Counted from the stretch's first letter, positions 46,567-55,478 are shown. The stretch is DNA of 64,000 bases from Massilia norwichensis (GCF_024753245.1 NZ_JANUGX010000020.1:52739-116738); one strand, 5' to 3'. Numbers and translations: made by a program. The notes: generated from the sequence alone by a model not told the origin.

Positions 46567-47124
46567 ATGGATTCCCACCTGAGAGAAACCCGCATCGATG
46601 GCGACCTGGCCTACGATGGCCACTTCCTCAAAGTCACCCGCGACAAGGTCAGGCTGCCCGACGGCGCCGAGACCACCCGCGAACTCATCCGCCACCCGGG
46701 CGCCGTCGTGATCCTGCCGCTGCTGCCGGACGGCCGCGTGCTGCTGGAGCGCCAGTTCCGCTACCCGAACGACCGCGTCTTCATCGAGTTCCCGGCCGGG
46801 AAGATCGACCCGGGCGAGGACCCGCTGGCCACCGCCAAGCGCGAGCTCGAAGAAGAAACCGGCTACACGGCCAGGGACTGGAACTTCGTCTGCACGATCC
46901 ACAACGCGATCGCGTATTCCGACGAACACCTCGACATCTTCCTGGCGCGCGACATGACCAAGGGCGAAGCCAAGCTGGACGAAGGCGAGTTCCTCGAGCT
47001 CTTCACCGCCACCGTGCCGGAGTTGCTGGAGATGGTGCGCAAGGGCGAGATCACCGACGTCAAGACCATCATCGGCACCTTCTGGCTGGAGAAGTACGCC
47101 GCCGGCACCTGGACCCCGGGCTGA
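46567..47124 (+). CDS. nudF: Nudix hydrolase, ADP-ribose pyrophosphatase type
   Basis: 185 residues. The Nudix box GKIDPGEDPLATAKRELEEETGYT (split: GKIDPGEDPLATAK, RELEEETGYT) matches G-x5-E-x7-REUxEExGU exactly. Upstream blocks GAVVILPLLPDGRVLLERQF and the C-terminal DVKTIIGTFWLEKY fit the ADP-ribose branch, which hydrolyses ADP-ribose to AMP and ribose 5-phosphate and so recycles NAD-derived metabolites. Sits 59 bases after DUF2818. Confidence 0.9.
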   Translation: MDSHLRETRIDGDLAYDGHFLKVTRDKVRLPDGAETTRELIRHPGAVVILPLLPDGRVLLERQFRYPNDRVFIEFPAGKIDPGEDPLATAKRELEEETGYTARDWNFVCTIHNAIAYSDEHLDIFLARDMTKGEAKLDEGEFLELFTATVPELLEMVRKGEITDVKTIIGTFWLEKYAAGTWTPG

Positions 47125-47125
47125 G

Positions 47126-47854
47126 ATGGCCAAAGCCGCCTTGCTGGCGCCCTTGCTGTCCTGCCTGATGGGGATGGCGATGGCGAACCCGGCATCCGCG
47201 GCGACGCCGGCTGCCGAGCGTTGCGAAAGCTGGCAAGCCGGTTCCCATGCGAGCCAGCGCACGGACGTCAAGGTCGACGTCTACGACAATGGCTACCGCA
47301 TCGACAACAGCCTGCCGTACCGGACCCTGACGCGCATGAAGCGGGCCGCCGCGGATGGCGGTTTCGTGCTGGGACTGACGCGGGCCGAATCGCGTGTGGC
47401 CGTGAGCGTCGAAGGCACCATCATCGGCGATCCGGCCACGGGCACCGAATGCCTGCGGCCACTGGTCAATGTGAGGCTGTCCTACGAGCCCATCGTGATT
47501 TACGTGGGACGGGAGTTCGAGCCAGGCACTTGTGCGTACCGCGAAATACTTGCTCACGAAATGCGCCATCTCAAGGCCTACGTCGACTATCTGCCGAAAG
47601 TGGAAAGGAGAGTGCTGGACCGGATGGCGCAGCGCTTCGACGGCAGACCGGTAGTGGCGCCGCAAGGGCAGGCGCTGCGGCGCGTGCAGCAGGAACTGGA
47701 CCGGACCTGGATGCCTTTCCTGAAGCGCGAGATGGCGGCGGCGAAGGCCAGGCAGGCGGGCATCGACAGTCCGAAGGAATATGCGCGCCTCGGCAAAGTT
47801 TGCCGAGGTGAGGTACAGTCTCTTATTGGATCGACAAGACGATCAAACTCATAA
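47126..47854 (+). CDS. Secreted HEXXH-containing protein, putative metallopeptidase
   Basis: 242 residues. Signal peptide ending ...MANPASA. The central motif REILAHEMRHLKAY contains HEMRH (His144, Glu145, His148), a HEXXH zinc motif in a helix. The flanking sequence (IVIYVGREFEPGTCAYREI, then VDYLPKVERRVLDRMAQR) resembles DUF922-type predicted metallopeptidases. Four cysteines could pair in the periplasm. A third zinc ligand was not identified. Its start is one base after the Nudix stop and its TAA touches the ispD ATG (TAAATG), so it is embedded in the nudF-ispD-ispF run. Confidence 0.7.
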   Translation: MAKAALLAPLLSCLMGMAMANPASAATPAAERCESWQAGSHASQRTDVKVDVYDNGYRIDNSLPYRTLTRMKRAAADGGFVLGLTRAESRVAVSVEGTIIGDPATGTECLRPLVNVRLSYEPIVIYVGREFEPGTCAYREILAHEMRHLKAYVDYLPKVERRVLDRMAQRFDGRPVVAPQGQALRRVQQELDRTWMPFLKREMAAAKARQAGIDSPKEYARLGKVCRGEVQSLIGSTRRSNS

Positions 47855-48559
47855 ATGAACCAAGCACCACGATACTTTGCATTAATTCCCGCTGCCGGCG
47901 TCGGCGCCCGCATGGGTGCGGCCACGCCGAAGCAGTACATCCGCATCGGCGGCAAGCCGATGCTCCGTCACACCCTCGACGCCTTCCTGTCCAGCGACCT
48001 GATCGCGCACACCTTCATCGTCGTCAGCCCGGATGATCCCTATATCGACAGCGTCGCGCCAAGTCACGGCGTGACCGTGCTGCGCTGCGGCGGCGCGAGC
48101 CGTATGGAGTCGGTGCGCAATGGCCTGGCGGTACTGGCCAACACGCTGGCGCAGAGCGACTGGGTACTGGTGCACGACGCCGCCCGTCCCGGCCTGACCG
48201 CCGAGCTGATCGAGAAGCTGATCACCAGCACCGGCGAACACCCGGTCGGCGGCCTGCTGGGCCTGCCGGTGGTCGACACCGTCAAGCGCTGCATCGAAGG
48301 CGAAGCCTGCGGCACCATCCCGCGCAACGGCCTGTGGCTGGCGCAAACGCCGCAAATGTTCCGCTACAGCCTGTTGCGCGAAGCGCTGACGGCGGCGACG
48401 GATCCGAATACGATTACCGATGACGCCAGTGCGGTTGAAGCCCTCGGATTGACCCCCAAGTTGGTCGAGGGGCATCCCCGCAACCTGAAAGTGACGCTGC
48501 CGGACGATATCCGGATCGCCGAGCTGTACCTGGCAGTGTCCCAACCTGAACTCGTGTGA
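47855..48559 (+). CDS. ispD: 2-C-methyl-D-erythritol 4-phosphate cytidylyltransferase
   Basis: 234 residues. It transfers CMP from CTP to MEP in the non-mevalonate isoprenoid pathway. The CTP-binding glycine-rich loop is [23 protein letters not shown] (split: [22 protein letters not shown]); [13 protein letters not shown] and [11 protein letters not shown] (catalytic Asp region) follow, with [13 protein letters not shown] and TDDASAVE at the end. Starts on the stop of the preceding gene and overlaps ispF, the usual ispD-ispF order. Confidence 0.96.
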   Translation: MNQAPRYFALIPAAGVGARMGAATPKQYIRIGGKPMLRHTLDAFLSSDLIAHTFIVVSPDDPYIDSVAPSHGVTVLRCGGASRMESVRNGLAVLANTLAQSDWVLVHDAARPGLTAELIEKLITSTGEHPVGGLLGLPVVDTVKRCIEGEACGTIPRNGLWLAQTPQMFRYSLLREALTAATDPNTITDDASAVEALGLTPKLVEGHPRNLKVTLPDDIRIAELYLAVSQPELV

Positions 48560-48564
48560 ACACC

Positions 48565-49071
48565 ATGGCTCTTGCATCGTACAACCCCACTCCGCCGTTC
48601 CGCATCGGAACCGGCTATGACTGCCACGCCCTGGTCGAGGGCCGCAAGCTGATCGTCGGCGGCGTCACCATCCCGCACCGCCTCGGCCTGCTGGGCCACT
48701 CGGATGCCGACGTGCTGCTGCACGCGATCATCGACTCGCTGCTGGGCGCAGCAAGCCTCGGCGACATCGGCAAGCACTTTCCGGATACCGACCCGATGTT
48801 CGCCGGCGCCGACTCGCGCACCCTGCTGCGCGAAGTCGCCTCACGCGTGCTGGCCACCGGCTACACCATCGGCAACATCGACGCCACCATCATCGCCCAG
48901 CAGCCGAAGATGGCGCCGCACATCCCGCAGATGGTGTCGCGCATCGCCGAAGACCTCGGCGTCTCGCCGCAGCAGGTGAACATCAAGGCCAAGACCAACG
49001 AGAAGCTGGGCTTCCTTGGGCGGGAAGAGGGCATGGCGGCGCAGTCGACCGCGCTGCTCGTGAAGGTGTAA
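48565..49071 (+). CDS. ispF: 2-C-methyl-D-erythritol 2,4-cyclodiphosphate synthase
   Basis: 168 residues from the ATG at 48565; a GTG at 48556, overlapping the ispD stop as GTGA, would add three residues and is equally possible. Metal-binding Asp and His lie in [14 protein letters not shown], and the second His in [34 protein letters not shown] and [18 protein letters not shown] complete the active site. It cyclises CDP-ME 2-phosphate to MEcPP, releasing CMP. Confidence 0.96.
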   Translation: MALASYNPTPPFRIGTGYDCHALVEGRKLIVGGVTIPHRLGLLGHSDADVLLHAIIDSLLGAASLGDIGKHFPDTDPMFAGADSRTLLREVASRVLATGYTIGNIDATIIAQQPKMAPHIPQMVSRIAEDLGVSPQQVNIKAKTNEKLGFLGREEGMAAQSTALLVKV

Positions 49072-49101
49072 CCCGTTCGAGCCGTCGTTTCGTCGCCATT
49101 A

Positions 49102-49230
49102 CCGTCATTCCCGCGAAAGCGGGAATCCATGCTGAGCCGCAGAAACCGGTAAGTCTGAAGCACCGCGACTGCTTCGACTGTGCCGAGTCCTCAGCTTCAG
49201 TATGGGTCCCCGCCTTCGCGGGGACGACGC
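49102..49230. repeat. Composite dRS3-like inverted repeat, copy 3
   Basis: The left arm CCGTCATTCCCGCGAAAGC (continuing GGGAATCCATGCTGAG) and the right arm TTCAGTATGGGTCCCCGCC (then TTCGCGGGGACGACG) are inverted across about 60 bases. The left arm is nearly identical to copy 1 (7842). The right arm carries the GTCCCC variant of copy 2, so this copy joins the two variants. It lies between ispF and the MFS gene. Confidence 0.75.
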
Positions 49231-49297
49231 GTCGTCAAGCAACTTCCGCCGCGTCATGCGACACTGTCGGGAATAAAACGACAACAAGGGAGCCTGC

Positions 49298-50536
49298 ATG
49301 ACGACCCAGAACACGATGAGCCCGCGCGCCGCCTGGCTGCTGATCCTGTCCGCCAGCGCGATCCTGATGATCACGATGGCCGCGCGCCTGACCACCGGTC
49401 TCTTTCTCTCGCCGATCAATACCGCGACCGGCCTCGGCGTCGCCTCGATCAGCCTGGCGATGGCGGTCGGCCAGTTCATGTGGGGTGCATCCCAGCCGAT
49501 CTTCGGCGCCGTCGCCGACAAATACGGACCGGCGCGGGTGATCGTGGTCGGCGCCCTGATGCTGGCGGCGGGCCTGGCCGCGACCCCCTTCGTGTCCTCG
49601 CAATGGGGCCTGATGCTGACCCTGGGCGTGCTGTCGGCGGCCGGGGCCGGTGCCGGCAGCTTCTCGATCCTGATCGGCGCCACCGCCCAGCGCCTGCCCG
49701 CCGAACGCCGTCCCTTCGCGGCCGGCTTCGTCAATGCCGGCGGCTCCTTCGGCCAGTTCGTGTTCTCGCCGCTGGTGCAATTCATCATCCAGGCCGGCGG
49801 CTGGGTCACGGCGATGTTCTCGCTGGCGGCGACCACGCTGCTGACCATTCCGCTCGCCTTCTTCATGCGCGGCCAGAAGCGGATCCAAAATGCCGCCGCG
49901 GCGGCGCCCGACGAGTTCACGCTGGGCCGCCAGCTCCGCACAGCCATGCGCGACCGCAGCTACCTGTGCCTGCACGCCGGTTTCTTCACCTGCGGCTTCC
50001 ACATCGCCTTCCTGGTCACCCACCTGCCGGGCGAGGTCGCGCTGTGCGGCCTGCCGGCCGGGGTTTCAGCCAAGGCGCTGGGCCTGATCGGGCTGTTCAA
50101 CATCGCCGGTTCGCTGGTGGTCGGCGCGCTGGGCCAGCGCTACCGCATGAAGTGGCTGCTGGCGGCGATCTACGGCGGCCGCGCAGTGATGATCGCGCTC
50201 TACCTGCTGGCGCCGAAGACCGCGCTGACTTTCTACATCTTCGCCGCCGCGCTCGGCTTTTCGTGGCTGGCCACGGTACCGCCGACAGCCGGCCTGGTGG
50301 GCAAGCTGTTCGGCACGCGCTACCTGTCGACCCTGTTCGGCCTGACCCTGCTGTCGCACCAGATCGGCGGCTTCTTCGGCGCCTGGCTGGGTGGGCTGGC
50401 GTTTGTCCGCTTCGGCGATTATTCGTGGATGTGGTACGCCGACATCGTGCTGGCATTGGCAGCGGCGCTGGTCAACCTGCCGATCCGCGAAGCCGTCCCG
50501 CACCGCGCGGCGGCCACGGCTGCGGCAAAGGCCTGA
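49298..50536 (+). CDS. MFS transporter, monocarboxylate/oxalate-formate antiporter-like
   Basis: 412 residues with 12 hydrophobic helices. The family loops are visible: GAVADKYGPARVIVVGALML between helices 2 and 3 (GxxxDxxGxRxV) and GALGQRYRMKWLLAAIYGGR in the second half. A central cytoplasmic loop (QKRIQNAAAAAPDEFTLGRQ) separates two six-helix bundles. The sequence suggests the OFA/MCT branch of the MFS, importing or exchanging small organic acids. The substrate is not identifiable. The next gene starts one base after the stop. Confidence 0.88.
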   Translation: MTTQNTMSPRAAWLLILSASAILMITMAARLTTGLFLSPINTATGLGVASISLAMAVGQFMWGASQPIFGAVADKYGPARVIVVGALMLAAGLAATPFVSSQWGLMLTLGVLSAAGAGAGSFSILIGATAQRLPAERRPFAAGFVNAGGSFGQFVFSPLVQFIIQAGGWVTAMFSLAATTLLTIPLAFFMRGQKRIQNAAAAAPDEFTLGRQLRTAMRDRSYLCLHAGFFTCGFHIAFLVTHLPGEVALCGLPAGVSAKALGLIGLFNIAGSLVVGALGQRYRMKWLLAAIYGGRAVMIALYLLAPKTALTFYIFAAALGFSWLATVPPTAGLVGKLFGTRYLSTLFGLTLLSHQIGGFFGAWLGGLAFVRFGDYSWMWYADIVLALAAALVNLPIREAVPHRAAATAAAKA

Positions 50537-50537
50537 G

Positions 50538-50846
50538 ATGGCGCGCGATCCCTGGGCTTACCGCGACGTGGCCGTCGAATCCTTCAGCGACCCGCGCACC
50601 GGCCTGCTGCGCATCCGGCCGGTGGCGGGGCAGGCCTATGCGACCTCGATGCGCGTGCATTGCTCGCGCAGCCTGCGCGATCCGGCGCTGTATCCGGCCG
50701 GGACGCGTTTCCTCATCCGCGCCAAGCTGACCGACCGCGCGGGTGGCGCGCCTTACCTGTATGCGCACCATGGCGACGCGGTCAAGGTGCTGGCCGGACG
50801 CGAGCTCGCATCCTTCCTGGATGAGTACCGGCGCCGGCGCATTTGA
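50538..50846 (+). CDS. Uncharacterised 102-residue protein coupled to the MFS transporter
   Basis: The ATG at 50538 is one base past the transporter stop (TGAG-ATG). There is no signal peptide or membrane helix; the sequence is soluble and Arg/Ala-rich (MARDPWAYRDVAVESFSDPR, then IRAKLTDRAGGAPYLYAHHG). A central beta-strand pattern (LRIRPVAGQAYATSMRVHC) may form a small beta-rich fold. I know no family for it. The tight coupling suggests a regulatory or accessory role for the transporter. Confidence 0.65.
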   Translation: MARDPWAYRDVAVESFSDPRTGLLRIRPVAGQAYATSMRVHCSRSLRDPALYPAGTRFLIRAKLTDRAGGAPYLYAHHGDAVKVLAGRELASFLDEYRRRRI

Positions 50847-50961
50847 GCACGCCGAAATCCAATACTTCGAAAAAACAAGAGTATTCGTCAAGCTTTATGC
50901 GGTTTTAATTGAGAAGTATAGGGGTTAATCTGGTGGCTCTGTCAATCAAGGAGCTTCAAAG

Positions 50962-51363
50962 ATGCGTACTTACCCCACCAACAGCGCCCAAGCGGTATCG
51001 CGCCTGCTGGCCCTGACCATGATCGTCGACGGCCATCTCGCGCCCTCGGAGCTGAAGGCCATGCGCGCCTCCGGCATCCCCGAGCACGTAAGCCTGGGCG
51101 AAGAGGCGTTCGACGAGGTGGTGCGCGAGCTGTGCGAAGACCTGCTGGCCAGCGCGGCCCGCCGCTGCAGCGCCGAAGTCGAAATCGACAGCCGCCTGCT
51201 CGACACGCTGCTGGCCGAAGTCGAGGACCAGGCCTTGCGCTTTTCGGTCATGAAGACGATGCTGGAGATTGTCCACGCGGACAGCGTGCTGGATGCGCGC
51301 GAGACGCTTCTGATCCAGCGTGCGTTCAAGGCCTGGTCGATCGAGGGGCTGCGCGCCGCCTGA
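50962..51363 (+). CDS. TerB-like (tellurite-resistance/DjlA N-domain) protein
   Basis: 133 residues, all-helical. Two copies of the acidic helix pattern appear: MIVDGHLAPSELKAMRASG near residue 21 and VHADSVLDARETLLIQRAF near 104, the repeated 'D....  .E' motif of TerB/DjlA-like domains that may bind a divalent metal. A single gene behind CAAGGAGC. TerB folds are found in stress-response and envelope systems; no ter operon genes surround it. Confidence 0.75.
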   Translation: MRTYPTNSAQAVSRLLALTMIVDGHLAPSELKAMRASGIPEHVSLGEEAFDEVVRELCEDLLASAARRCSAEVEIDSRLLDTLLAEVEDQALRFSVMKTMLEIVHADSVLDARETLLIQRAFKAWSIEGLRAA

Positions 51364-51446
51364 TTCGAAAGGGCGCACGAGGCCGGGCAGCAAGCTTGCC
51401 GCTTCGGGTTATCATGACGACATTCCACACACCTGAGAGGATCGAC

Positions 51447-52001
51447 ATGGCAACCCGCAAGATCGCAGTACTGGTAGGCAGCCTCCGCAAGGAATCCTTC
51501 ACCCGCAAGCTGGCCAAACAGCTGATGCTGGCCGCCCCGCCCACGCTGGAACTGGAAATCGTCGACATCGCGCACCTGCCGATGTACAACCAGGACGACG
51601 AGACCGACACGCCGCCGCCGCGCTGGACCGAATTCCGCGACCGCATCCGCGACGTCGACGGCGTGCTGTTCTGCACGCCCGAGTACAACCGCTCGCTGCC
51701 GGCGGTGCTGAAGAACGCGATCGACGTCGGTTCGCGCCCCTACGGCAAGGCGGTGTGGAGCGGCAAGCCCTGCGCCGTGGTCAGCAACTCGCCGGGCGCG
51801 CTCGGCGGCTTCGGCGCCAACCACGCGGTGCGCCAGTGCCTGGTCTTCCTCAACATGCCCTGCATGCAATCGCCCGAGGCCTATATCGGCGGCATCGCCA
51901 ACAAGTTCGATGGCGACAAGCTGACCGACGAGTCGCTGAACGGCTTCCTGCAGCAGTTCATGGAGTGCTACGCCACCTGGGTCGAGCGCCATGCCGACTG
52001 A
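51447..52001 (+). CDS. NADPH-dependent FMN reductase (ChrR/quinone reductase-like)
   Basis: 184 residues starting at the ATG at 51447 after GAGAGG. A flavodoxin-like fold: phosphate loop VLVGSLRKESFTRKLAKQ, flavin-ring loop CTPEYNRSLPAVLKNAIDVG and SNSPGALGGFGANHAVRQCL. It reduces FMN, quinones, azo dyes or chromate with NADPH in related enzymes; the physiological substrate is not clear. Single gene, 44 bases before the channel gene. Confidence 0.92.
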   Translation: MATRKIAVLVGSLRKESFTRKLAKQLMLAAPPTLELEIVDIAHLPMYNQDDETDTPPPRWTEFRDRIRDVDGVLFCTPEYNRSLPAVLKNAIDVGSRPYGKAVWSGKPCAVVSNSPGALGGFGANHAVRQCLVFLNMPCMQSPEAYIGGIANKFDGDKLTDESLNGFLQQFMECYATWVERHAD

Positions 52002-52046
52002 GGGGTTGAAGGCGCCGGCCGCAAAGTGAGTGCCGGAGAAAAGCGC

Positions 52047-52958
52047 ATGAAGGGCCTGAAGCAGAAGTTCCAGGAACGCGTCTATGTGTCGCAGGTGCCC
52101 GAGTCCTACGGCAAACCGCCGCCCGGCCTGCGGCGGCAGATGTTCGACATCATCTTCGAGGCCGACACCCCGGCCGGCCGCCGCTTCGACATCGCGCTGG
52201 TGTTTGCGATCCTGCTCAGCATCCTGGTGGTGGTGCTGGACAGCGTGCCCGGCCTGCACCGGGAATACGGCGACATCCTGAATGTCCTCGAATGGAGCTT
52301 CACGACGCTGTTCAGCCTCGAATACCTGGCGCGCGTGATCTGCGTGCAGCGGCCGTGGCGCTACATCAGCGGCTTCTACGGCGTGATCGACCTGCTGGCC
52401 GTGCTGCCGACCTATTTTTCGCTGCTGGTGCCGGGCAGCAGCTATCTGCTCGACATCCGCATCCTGCGCCTGCTGCGCGTGTTCCGGATCTTCAAGCTGA
52501 CCCTCTACATCGAGGAATACACGCGCCTGGGCGAGGCCCTGTCCGCCAGCCGCCGCAAGATCATGGTCTTCCTCTCGGTGGTGCTGATGGCGATCCTGAT
52601 TCTCGGCACCGTCATGTACGTGGTCGAGGGACCGGAGAACGGCTATACCAGCATCCCGGTCGCGATGTACTGGGCGACCGTGACCATGACCACGGTCGGC
52701 TATGGCGACATCACGCCGCACACCCACCTCGGCAAGGCGATCGCCTCCTTCATGATGCTGCTGGGCTGGGGCATCCTGGCGGTCCCGACCGGCATCGTGA
52801 CGGCCGAGCTGTCGGCACGGCGCGGCGACCGCCGCTCGGGTCCGGCGCGCACGGGGCCGGCGCGGCCGGCGGCGGTGCCGCGCTTCTGCGCGCAATGCGG
52901 CAGCGGCGGCCACGAGGCGGGCTCGCGCTTCTGCAAGGACTGCGGCGCTCAGCTCTGA
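52047..52958 (+). CDS. Voltage-gated potassium channel-like protein with a C-terminal zinc ribbon
   Basis: 303 residues from the ATG at 52047 (GGAGAAAAG upstream); a GTG at 52026 would add seven. Six transmembrane helices: S1-S3, the S4 voltage sensor LLDIRILRLLRVFRIFKL with regular arginines, S5, and a pore loop with filter TMTTVGYGD (K+ selective). After S6 there is an Arg/Pro-rich linker (RRGDRRSGPARTGPARPA) and a four-cysteine zinc ribbon, FCAQCGSGGHEAGSRFC, KDCGAQL. This last module is not part of the classical Kv layout. Confidence 0.93.
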   Translation: MKGLKQKFQERVYVSQVPESYGKPPPGLRRQMFDIIFEADTPAGRRFDIALVFAILLSILVVVLDSVPGLHREYGDILNVLEWSFTTLFSLEYLARVICVQRPWRYISGFYGVIDLLAVLPTYFSLLVPGSSYLLDIRILRLLRVFRIFKLTLYIEEYTRLGEALSASRRKIMVFLSVVLMAILILGTVMYVVEGPENGYTSIPVAMYWATVTMTTVGYGDITPHTHLGKAIASFMMLLGWGILAVPTGIVTAELSARRGDRRSGPARTGPARPAAVPRFCAQCGSGGHEAGSRFCKDCGAQL

Positions 52959-53069
52959 GCCGGGTTTTTCAAGCCCATTATCCTTGGTGCATATCAAAGG
53001 CGAGGCGCCTCACGCCTTTAGGCTTGCTACTTCGTTCGATCCCAATCACCCATCAAGCGAGGTTAGCCC

Positions 53070-53666
53070 ATGTATCCATTCCCGCAAAACATTACCCCGG
53101 CAGTGCGCACGCATGTCGACGCCCAGACTGCATTCCTGAACGACATGTCGAAATCCCTGTTCAAATCCTTCCAGCAGATGTGCGACCTGAACATCCAGCT
53201 GATGCAGACCCTGATCGAGGAAACCGCGTTGGCCAGCAAGCAGGTGCTGAGCGCCGACCGCCAGACCGAAGTACTGAGCGCCGCCACCGCGCGCGCCCAG
53301 CCGACCAGCGACAAGCTGCGCGCCTACCAGCAGCACATCACCCGTCTGGCGGCCGACGCCCAGGTGGACCTGGCGCGCGTCACCGAGCAGCATGTGCAGA
53401 ATACCACCCGCACCGCACGCGCCCTGGCCGATGAAGTGGCGCGCGACGCCACCGAGCAGACCGAGCGCAGCCTGCGCGCCCAGCAGGAAAGCGTGCGCCA
53501 GTTTGCCGACCCGTTCGCACGTGCCCGCGACGGCGCCGCCGCGCAGCCCCAGTCCGGCCTCGGCGGCGATGGCAGCCAGCGTGCATCCGGCACTGCCCAG
53601 GCCGGCCAGCCGCACATCGAGCGCAGCTCGCCGTCCAGCGACCAGCGCGGCGCCACCACGCATTAA
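53070..53666 (+). CDS. Phasin family protein (polyhydroxyalkanoate granule associated)
   Basis: 198 residues. The start MYPFPQNITPAVRTHVDAQT and the following long amphipathic helix (DMSKSLFKSFQQMCDLNIQL, then QTLIEETALASKQVLSADR) match the Phasin_2 family, which coats PHA granules and controls their size. The last 60 residues are polar and Gln/Ser/Gly-rich. No PHA synthase gene is in the window. It converges with the LytTR regulator gene 10 bases away without a visible terminator. Confidence 0.88.
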   Translation: MYPFPQNITPAVRTHVDAQTAFLNDMSKSLFKSFQQMCDLNIQLMQTLIEETALASKQVLSADRQTEVLSAATARAQPTSDKLRAYQQHITRLAADAQVDLARVTEQHVQNTTRTARALADEVARDATEQTERSLRAQQESVRQFADPFARARDGAAAQPQSGLGGDGSQRASGTAQAGQPHIERSSPSSDQRGATTH

Positions 53667-53676
53667 AGGCGCCGTA

Positions 53677-54399
53677 TCAGCAGGCGGACTGGATCCGCTC
53701 CAGCACGGCCGCGCGGTACTGGCGGCTGCAGGGCACCCGGGCACCGCCGCGCAGCACCAGTTCGCAATCGCCCTTGTCGAGCGGGACCACCCGCTCGATC
53801 CACGTTAATTGCACGGCGGCGCGCCGGTGGCAGCGCAGGAAGGCCGGCGCCAGCCGTTCGGCCAGGCCGGTCAGCGTCTGGCGCAGCAGCGGGCTGCCGG
53901 ACAGGGTGTGCAGCACCACGTAATTGTCCGCGCTTTCGATCCAGCCGATCTCCTGCACCGGCACCACGCGCGTGCCGCCGCGCTCCGATACCAGCAACTG
54001 CTGCACGGGCAGGGCCGGCAGCGCTTGCGGCACCGGCACCGGCGCCTGCAGACGTTCGCGCAGGCGCTGCACCGCGCGCGCCAGGCGGGCGGCGTCGTAG
54101 GGCTTCAGCAGGTAGTCGATGGCGCCGGCATCGAAGGCCTGGATCGCGTACTGGTCCCATGCGGTCACGAACACGATGGCCGGCGCCGGTTCGGGCAGCG
54201 AGGCCGCCAGTTCGATGCCGGACAGCTCGGGCATGGCGATGTCGAGCAGGACCGCATCCGGCTTGTCCGCCGCGATGCGGGCCAGGGCCTCGATGCCGTC
54301 GGCTGCTTCATCGATGTGCGCGATGCCGGCTTCCGCGGACAGGAGCCGCCGCAGCTTGTCGCGTGCCGGCTTTTCGTCGTCGACGATCAGGATGCGCAT
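53677..54399 (-). CDS. LytTR-family response regulator
   Basis: 240 residues. The N-terminal REC domain (1-118) has IVDDEKPARD, phospho-site Asp in AVLLDIAMPELSG, FVTAWDQ and DYLLKPYD. A Pro/Gln linker then leads to a LytTR DNA-binding domain (about 140-238; VPVQEIGWIESADNYVVLHT, then RCHRRAAVQLTWIERV). It pairs with the HK_5TM-type histidine kinase encoded just upstream; the start overlaps its coding end by 13 bases. Such AlgR/LytR-like systems control surface and virulence traits. Confidence 0.94.
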   Translation of the reverse strand: MRILIVDDEKPARDKLRRLLSAEAGIAHIDEAADGIEALARIAADKPDAVLLDIAMPELSGIELAASLPEPAPAIVFVTAWDQYAIQAFDAGAIDYLLKPYDAARLARAVQRLRERLQAPVPVPQALPALPVQQLLVSERGGTRVVPVQEIGWIESADNYVVLHTLSGSPLLRQTLTGLAERLAPAFLRCHRRAAVQLTWIERVVPLDKGDCELVLRGGARVPCSRQYRAAVLERIQSAC

Positions 54400-55478
54400 G
54401 GCACCCTCAGCTCGGCGCGCACGCCGCCTTCCGCGCGCGCGGCCAGGGACAGCGAGGCGCGCGGCCCGTGCAGCGCCGCCAGGCGGGCGCGCAGGTTGGC
54501 CAGGCCGATGCCGCAGCCGCTGCCGCCGGTGTGCGCGGCGCTGTCGTCGATACGGCCATCGTCGTCGGCGCGCAAGACCAGCGCATCGTCCTCGCGCTGC
54601 GCCGACACCGCGATATGCGTCAGCCCGCGGCGCTTCTCGACCGTGTGGCGGAACACGTTTTCCAGCAGCGGCTGCAGGCTCATCACCGGCAGCGGCTGGG
54701 CCAGCAGGGCATCGTCGATCGCCCAGGCGATCTCGACCCGGCCGGCGAAGCGCTCGGCCATCACGCCGGCATAGCCGCGCGCAATGTCCAGCTCGGCCTG
54801 CAGCGGCGCCTCGATGGCCTCGCCCAGCTCCAGCGTGGCGCGCAGCACGCCGGCCAGCTGCATCAGCGTGGCGTCGGCCTTGTCGACGTCGGTATGCATC
54901 AGCGACGAGACCGTGTTGAGCGCGTTGAACAGGAAGTGCGGCTGCATCTGCTGGGCCAGGCGCTGCAACTGGGCTTGCTGCTGCAGGGCGATCGCCTGCT
55001 GCGCGCGCAGCTGGGTCTCGACCAGCGCCTCATAGGACTTGATGCCGAAGCGCACTGCCATGAACAGGCCGACGAAGATCGAGATCTTCATCGACTCGTA
55101 GACGAACAGACGCGGCCACGGATCGTGCGGGTAGGTTGCGCCGACCAGTGCATAGACGGCATGACGGATGCCGAAGGCGAGTGGCGTGAACGCGATCCAC
55201 CACAGCGGCAACCACCGCGCCTGGCGCGCGAACCAGCGTAGCGGGCGGCCGAGCAATTCGTCGTCACTACGCTCGTAACGCAGCTGCACCAGCACCAGCA
55301 GGGTCGCCACCAGCGCCGATGAACCTTCCCACAGGATCGGCTTCCAGATCGCCGGGCTGTGCTCGTTGCGCTGGAAATCCTGGACGGCGACCAGGATCAT
55401 CAGGGTCCAGAACAGGGTCTAGGCCAGGATGAAGATGAGCTTGCGGCGGAAGGAGGGCATGACCGGATGATCCGGCAT
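54387..55478 (-). pseudogene. LytTR-partner sensor histidine kinase with an in-frame amber codon near the start
   Basis: The frame open from ATG 55400 encodes 337 residues: three to four membrane helices, then the His_kinase box QMQPHFLFNALNTVSS (phospho-His), NVFRHTVEK and SGCGIGLANLRARLAAL. Upstream in the same frame the expected N-terminus is readable, MPDHPVMPSFRRKLIFILA (from 55478 or 55460), followed by TAG at 55421-55419 and then TLFWTLMILVAVQD. A TGG-to-TAG change (Trp) fits the first membrane helix. Internal initiation at ATG 55400 could still give a nearly complete kinase lacking the first half-helix. Whether it works is uncertain; sequencing error is an alternative. Confidence 0.75.
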
